From an uncultured Flavobacteriaceae bacterium (GTDB lineage: Bacteria > Bacteroidota > Bacteroidia > Flavobacteriales > Flavobacteriaceae): a DNA stretch of 47,220 nt. The stretch covers positions 1-47,220 of the forward strand of contig CAJQNF010000115.1 in the NCBI GenBank assembly GCA_905479625.1, given 5' to 3'. The position numbers and the translations under genes are program-made. Under the pieces are notes generated by a model. It had not been told where the DNA came from. It saw nothing but the letters and a program-made list of their open reading frames with translations, and made no database searches. Shown in pieces: positions 43,142-47,220 of the stretch (position 1 is the first letter of the stretch; every line of letters begins with the position of its first letter).

Positions 43142-44275
43142 GTGTCAAGACAGATCAAGCCTTTACAAAAGATAAAAATCCTTTACCTGGTTTCTGCCCT
43201 TAAAAAATGTGGTCCAATCAGTGTATTGTACAACATCATTAAAGGTTTAGATTCAAACACATATGACATCTATGTTTTAAGTTTATCTGAAGGAGAAACT
43301 GGCTACGTTCGAGATCAATTTGAGGCATTAAACCTAGCGTTAATTTATTTAAATAATTCAAGATTAAAAGGCCAACTTCTTAACAAATCAATTATTCAAA
43401 AAATACTTGGTGACAAAGAAATTGATATCGTTCACTCTCACGGATTTAGGTCAGATATCATCAATGCAAAACTCGTGAATGCCATTACAATGAACACGAT
43501 TCACAATTTTCCACCTGAAGATTATAAAAATCGATATGGAAAATTAATGGGATCATGGATGTCAATGAAGCATAAAGATAGTATCAAACGCATTCAATTT
43601 CCAATTGCATGCTCCAAAACCGTGATGGAAAAGTTTGACAAAACTTATAACATTAAAACCAATTTTATTCAGAATGGAATCGACATAGAAAAATTTGTGC
43701 CAATAACGAGGGATAAAAACGAACTTAGACAATCTTTAGACCTTCCCGTTGATCGACAAATTTTTATTGTTAGTGGGGCTTTAAGTCAATTGAAGAATCC
43801 TAAAATCATTATTGAAGCTTTTCAATTACAAAAAAACGAGGATCACGTTTTGTTTTTTATTGGCACAGGTGAATTATACGATTCTCTTTCGTCATCTTAC
43901 GAATCTCCTAATATTCGCTTTATAGGACAAGTAGATAATGTAATCAGCTATTTACAGGCTAGTGATTATTATATATCGGCCTCTTTAACCGAGGGATTGC
44001 CTAATTCTGTGCTAGAGGCTATAAGCGTTGGGCTTCCAATGATTCTTTCCAAAATACCTTCTCATATTGAAATTATTGGAGATAATTATCCATATTTGTT
44101 CGATCCAAATAGTTCGGAAGATCTAAACAAAAAATTGAAGTTGATTGAACAAGAAGAAAACAAACTATTCAGCGAAAAATATTCTATTAAGATTAAAAAT
44201 AATTTTACCGCTCAATTGATGTCAATTAAGTATCAAGAACTATATCTAAGTGTAATAAATAGCTCCGAAAAGTAA
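43142..44275 (+). CDS. Glycosyltransferase, GT4 family
   Basis: A 377-residue GT-B glycosyltransferase of the cytoplasmic side of the membrane. The N-terminus KIKILYLVSALKKCGPISVL and the motif DIVHSHGFRSDIINAKLV are typical, then PIACSKTVMEKF and NGIDIEKFVP. The donor region has FIGTGELYDSL, and the EX7E-like motif is in SLTEGLPNSVLEAISVGLPM. I start at GTG 43142 (MSRQIKPLQK): the frame runs open back to 43016, inside the previous gene, but that stretch has no family resemblance. Specificity is unknown. It sits 7 bases before the GT2 gene. Confidence 0.85.
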   Translation: MSRQIKPLQKIKILYLVSALKKCGPISVLYNIIKGLDSNTYDIYVLSLSEGETGYVRDQFEALNLALIYLNNSRLKGQLLNKSIIQKILGDKEIDIVHSHGFRSDIINAKLVNAITMNTIHNFPPEDYKNRYGKLMGSWMSMKHKDSIKRIQFPIACSKTVMEKFDKTYNIKTNFIQNGIDIEKFVPITRDKNELRQSLDLPVDRQIFIVSGALSQLKNPKIIIEAFQLQKNEDHVLFFIGTGELYDSLSSSYESPNIRFIGQVDNVISYLQASDYYISASLTEGLPNSVLEAISVGLPMILSKIPSHIEIIGDNYPYLFDPNSSEDLNKKLKLIEQEENKLFSEKYSIKIKNNFTAQLMSIKYQELYLSVINSSEK

Positions 44276-44282
44276 AAATACG

Positions 44283-45092
44283 ATGAAGGTTTCTATGATT
44301 ATGTCAGCATATAACTGCGAGCCTTTTCTTAAAAAGGCTTTAGACAGCATTATAAAACAAAGCTTCGAGGATTTTGAATTAATTATTTTTGATGACGCCT
44401 CCACAGATTCTACTAAAAAGATTATTCAAAATTTTGCCGCCAAAGATGCTAGATTCATTACTGTATACAATGACATAAACAAAGGGCTTACAGTAAACCT
44501 TAATAAGGCTATTTCTCTTGCTAAAGGTGAGTATATTGCGAGAATGGATGCAGATGATATAGCACTCCCAACCAGAATTGAAAAACAAGTTACATTTCTT
44601 GATGATCATCAAAAAATTGACCTGGTTGGCTCAGCAGCCTTTGATATCAATGAATATGGAGAAGAAATTCAATTACGGAAATCCCCTGAGTGGCATGATG
44701 ATATAATTGCTCTTTTACCTAAAGCTAATCCAATGACTCATTCAACCGTAATGTTCAGAAAGAAAAGTTTTGCTACAATTGGATATTATAATGAAGCATA
44801 CCGTACTACTCAAGATTACGAAATGTGGTTTAGAGCGGCTGGAAATGGGCTGAAATTTCATAATCTACAGGAAATTCTACTGAAATACAGAATGGATAAT
44901 AATTACCATAAAAGAAAATCCTTAAAATACCGTCTTTATGATTGCAAACTAAGACTTCAAGGTTTCAAGCATATAAACCTGCCTTTTTACAAATACTATT
45001 ATGCATTGATTCCAATCATCTTAGGTTTGTTACCTCATAAATTATACGACTCAATAAAAAAATTAGACCCACGGGTAAATGAAATTCATTGA
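44283..45092 (+). CDS. Glycosyltransferase, GT2 family
   Basis: A 269-residue GT-A enzyme. It starts at ATG 44283, 7 bases after the GT4 gene. The nucleotide-sugar core is VSMIMSAYNCEPFLKKALDS, QSFEDFELIIFDDASTDSTK and GLTVNLNKAISLAKGEYIAR, with the metal DxD in ARMDADDIALP and the acceptor-side QDYEMWFRAAGNG. A C-terminal hydrophobic stretch (YYALIPIILGLLP) could bind the membrane. It adds one sugar to the lipid-linked unit; donor and acceptor are not decidable from sequence. Length is typical for short family-2 members. Confidence 0.9.
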   Translation: MKVSMIMSAYNCEPFLKKALDSIIKQSFEDFELIIFDDASTDSTKKIIQNFAAKDARFITVYNDINKGLTVNLNKAISLAKGEYIARMDADDIALPTRIEKQVTFLDDHQKIDLVGSAAFDINEYGEEIQLRKSPEWHDDIIALLPKANPMTHSTVMFRKKSFATIGYYNEAYRTTQDYEMWFRAAGNGLKFHNLQEILLKYRMDNNYHKRKSLKYRLYDCKLRLQGFKHINLPFYKYYYALIPIILGLLPHKLYDSIKKLDPRVNEIH

Positions 45093-45119
45093 TTTCAGCG
45101 TAAATTAAGTTTATATTTG
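45089..45119 (+). promoter_or_regulatory. Internal promoter of the sugar transferase gene
   Basis: TTG at 45089-45091, a 20-base spacer and TATATTTG at 45112-45119, an exact -7 match. It overlaps the last codons of the GT2 gene. Transcription would begin near 45125, a few bases before ATG 45127 and the TTG start at 45137. Confidence 0.6.
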
Positions 45120-45136
45120 CATCAAAATGCAACGAT

Positions 45137-46567
45137 TTGAATTCAGTCACCGAAATTCAACAAAATTCTAAAAAAAGTTTTGTCCTTCCCCAGTTTGGCT
45201 TATGGCACAAGAAGTTACTATTGGCTTTTGTAGATTTGTGTATTTTAACTTTCAGCCTGTTTTATTATCAAAAATTCGCTTCTGAAAATCTTTCTTTTTA
45301 TAATTTTCTTGAGGTAAATAGTTTAAGCCTGCTCTTTGGTATTGGTGTCTTTTGGATTTTGACCATCATTTTTAATTTTTATGATCTAGACTATGTCAAC
45401 AAAACGCGAAAAGTACTACCGCTTTCTTTTTTTATAGGAATTATTTTTACATTGACTTATTTCATTGCAACTTCAATAAGTTCTACCCTCATAATTGATA
45501 ATAAAAACCTACTTTTTTTTACCCTTGGTTTTACATTGATGCTTATGATTTGGCGTGTTTCTTATGCTTCTGTAATCCATTCAGATGTATTTGCAAAAAA
45601 TTGTATCCTTCTCACTTCAGAAGCAACTGATAAAATCCTTATTAAATCCATTATAAAATCCATTGAAGGAATCGAATTTGAATATGGGCTGAAAATTCTA
45701 AGAACTTATACCGTATCCAAAGAGAAAAAACAAATTGATAGACTTTCAAGGGCAATAGAAAGGATGTCGAGCAAAAAACTCATCGACACCATAATTATTA
45801 TGGATAAGGACCAAGGAACCATTTCCAATTCATTGAATACCACTTTAGTCAAAGCAATTGGAAATGGCCTCCAGGTAGAAACTTATTTTAAATTATATGA
45901 GGGCCTAAAAGAAGCTATTCCTGTACAATTATCTGAAAATCAATTATATACAATTCTGCCTATATCAAAATACAACCACAATTATATATATCGTTTATGG
46001 CATAAATTAGTTGATATTGTATCATCAGTAATGGGTTTATCTGCCATGCTGATTTTAACTCCCATCATTCTGCTTACAAATTTATTTTTAAATAAAGGCC
46101 CATTATTTTACAGGCAGTATAGAGTTGGCAAAGGAGGAAAAGAAATCGAGATCATTAAGTTCAGATCCATGATTGTTAGAGCAGAAGAGCATGGAGCAAA
46201 AATGTCTATTAAAGGAGATCAACGTGTTACCAGTTTTGGGAAGGTTCTTAGAAAAATGAGGATAGATGAATTACCTCAGTTTTGGTCAGTATTAAAAGGA
46301 GAAATGAGCCTAATAGGACCTAGACCTGAACGAAAAATATTCATTGATGAACTGGTTAAAAACATTCCTTTATACGATTCCAGGCATCTTATCAAACCAG
46401 GGATTACAGGCTGGGCTCAGGTAAAATATGAATATGGTGAAAACATTGAGGATTCCTATAAAAAATTAGAATACGATCTTTACTATATCAAAAACAGATC
46501 AGTTACCCTTGATATTAGAATAATTTTTAAAACTATAAATACCATACTATTTTATAAAGGGTTATAA
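45137..46567 (+). CDS. Initiating polyprenyl-phosphate sugar transferase (WbaP/WcaJ-like)
   Basis: A 476-residue polyisoprenyl-phosphate hexose-1-phosphate transferase. The N-terminal half has about five hydrophobic helices and a CoA-binding-like domain; the C-terminal catalytic domain opens LWHKLVDIVSSVMGLSAMLI, then GPLFYRQYRVGKGGKEIEII, KFRSMIVRAEEHGA, MRIDELPQFWSVLKGEMSLI and GPRPERKIF, matching the family block by block. It starts the repeat unit by putting a sugar phosphate on undecaprenyl phosphate. The start is TTG 45137: there is no in-frame ATG before the first helix, and an ATG at 45127 is out of frame and reaches a stop after 14 codons. It has its own promoter, inside the GT2 gene's last bases. 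Confidence 0.88.
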   Translation: MNSVTEIQQNSKKSFVLPQFGLWHKKLLLAFVDLCILTFSLFYYQKFASENLSFYNFLEVNSLSLLFGIGVFWILTIIFNFYDLDYVNKTRKVLPLSFFIGIIFTLTYFIATSISSTLIIDNKNLLFFTLGFTLMLMIWRVSYASVIHSDVFAKNCILLTSEATDKILIKSIIKSIEGIEFEYGLKILRTYTVSKEKKQIDRLSRAIERMSSKKLIDTIIIMDKDQGTISNSLNTTLVKAIGNGLQVETYFKLYEGLKEAIPVQLSENQLYTILPISKYNHNYIYRLWHKLVDIVSSVMGLSAMLILTPIILLTNLFLNKGPLFYRQYRVGKGGKEIEIIKFRSMIVRAEEHGAKMSIKGDQRVTSFGKVLRKMRIDELPQFWSVLKGEMSLIGPRPERKIFIDELVKNIPLYDSRHLIKPGITGWAQVKYEYGENIEDSYKKLEYDLYYIKNRSVTLDIRIIFKTINTILFYKGL

Positions 46568-46602
46568 TCAAATGCCATCGAGCTACTATACTATTTCAAA
46601 CA

Positions 46603-47220
46603 ATGTTTTTACACCAGCATCCTTACGCCCCTTTCATTCCGGAAAATGCTACAAAACTCATCGTAGGCACAATTCCGCCACCAAGGTTTTCTAATGGTGC
46701 GCTGTTTAAGAAAGACGTGGATTTTTGCTATGGAAGCCGATATGGCTTGCTATGGCCGATATTAAATGAGATCTTTGATCTAAACCTGGTCTATGAAAAT
46801 ACAAGGGAAGCCATTGAGCAAAGAAAATTATTTTTGAGTAAAAATGGCATCGGAATTTGCGATATGGTAAATCATTGTCAGAGAGAAAAAATTGACGCCT
46901 CTGATCTGGGAATGCAACAAATTAATTTAAGAAATCTATTGGGTTATATCCAGGAGAGAAAAGCAATTTCAACCATACTTTTTATGGGTGGAAATAGCAA
47001 AAACGGCCCTGAGTATTTGTTCAGATCACAACTCCGTTCCAAAGGATTACATTTAATTCCAGTATCAACCGATAGACCTAAAATTCATGAATTCAATTTT
47101 GAAGATCGAACCATAAGAACCATCTCATTGATCTCCCCTTCTAGTGCTGCCAATCGATCTATAGGAGGGGACCCATATTATAAACTTCAAAAAACCCTAA
47201 ATAAAAATTTTACCACACTT
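46603..47220 (+). CDS. Uracil-DNA glycosylase family protein, 3' end cut
   Basis: An open frame from ATG 46603 through the window edge, 206 codons. It reads MFLHQHPYAPFIPENATKLI, then VGTIPPPRF, the substrate-site YGSRYGLLWPILNEIFDL, and the second motif SPSSAANRSIGGDPYYK. These match the uracil-DNA glycosylase superfamily, in particular the subgroup with an SPSSAN-type loop (family-4-to-6 or mismatch glycosylase-like). It excises uracil or deaminated bases in DNA repair. It starts 35 bases after the sugar transferase stop and probably is not part of the polysaccharide function. Exact family and the C-terminus are uncertain. Confidence 0.8.
   Translation, partial: MFLHQHPYAPFIPENATKLIVGTIPPPRFSNGALFKKDVDFCYGSRYGLLWPILNEIFDLNLVYENTREAIEQRKLFLSKNGIGICDMVNHCQREKIDASDLGMQQINLRNLLGYIQERKAISTILFMGGNSKNGPEYLFRSQLRSKGLHLIPVSTDRPKIHEFNFEDRTIRTISLISPSSAANRSIGGDPYYKLQKTLNKNFTTL

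Overview
The window is a chromosomal stretch of a member of the Flavobacteriaceae (Bacteroidota). The evidence is low GC, the Bacteroidota promoter form (TTG, about 19 bases, then TAnnTTTG) in front of several genes, a long tailed ribosomal protein S16, an archaeal/eukaryote-like prolyl-tRNA synthetase, the exosortase XrtF pair, the DUF6452/DUF6048 pair, and a DnaE with a fused proofreading exonuclease. I see no insertion sequence, integrase, prophage or CRISPR array. Most of the window is core genome; the clearest accessory block is the polysaccharide locus near the right end.

Layout. 1-7.8 kb: a Mur-ligase family peptidoglycan synthetase (cut by the window edge), a dimethylargininase-like amidinohydrolase, a Rieske oxygenase and DnaE. 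8-10 kb: rpsP, rimM and a TrmN6-type tRNA methyltransferase. 10-13 kb: a BASS-family transporter, a saccharopine dehydrogenase-like enzyme and a DUF423 membrane protein. 13-18.6 kb: pckA, dinB, an RlmD-type 23S rRNA methyltransferase and two envelope proteins. 18.6-22.6 kb: two tiny overlapping membrane-protein genes, a SUI1/eIF1-like factor, a nucleoside phosphorylase, a tiny lipoprotein, pyrG and a metal-binding lipoprotein. 22.6-27.5 kb: the exosortase F pair, a GAF protein, an MFS transporter and purH. 27.6-33.2 kb: the rod-shape operon mreB-mreC-mreD-mrdA-rodA. 33.2-38.1 kb: tRNA-Glu with rpsT, proS, a Gly/Tyr/Trp-rich lipoprotein and an OmpP1/FadL-like porin. 38.2-46.6 kb: a surface polysaccharide locus (Wzz-like, flippase, EpsG-like, Wzy/WaaL-like, GT4, GT2, initiating sugar transferase). 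The window ends inside a uracil-DNA-glycosylase-family gene.

Together the genes cover wall synthesis and cell shape (Mpl-like, MreBCD, PBP2, RodA), surface polysaccharide, outer-membrane proteins, replication and lesion bypass (DnaE, DinB), ribosome and tRNA maturation, and nucleotide synthesis (PyrG, PurH). Several promoters can be read directly and settle start codons, notably for purH and for the rlmD-type gene, whose transcript should be leaderless or nearly so. Start codons TTG or GTG are frequent (xrtF, rodA, the MFS gene, flippase, GT4, sugar transferase).

No wholly new multi-gene system stands out. The best candidates for undescribed biology are the overlapping pair of tiny paralogue-like membrane proteins before the SUI1-like gene, a two-hairpin leader on rpsP, a terminator and promoter folded into one element between rpsP and rimM, a face-to-face promoter pair between proS and the Gly/Tyr-rich lipoprotein gene, a hairpin at the start of the polysaccharide transcript, and an odd start region on the sugar transferase gene.
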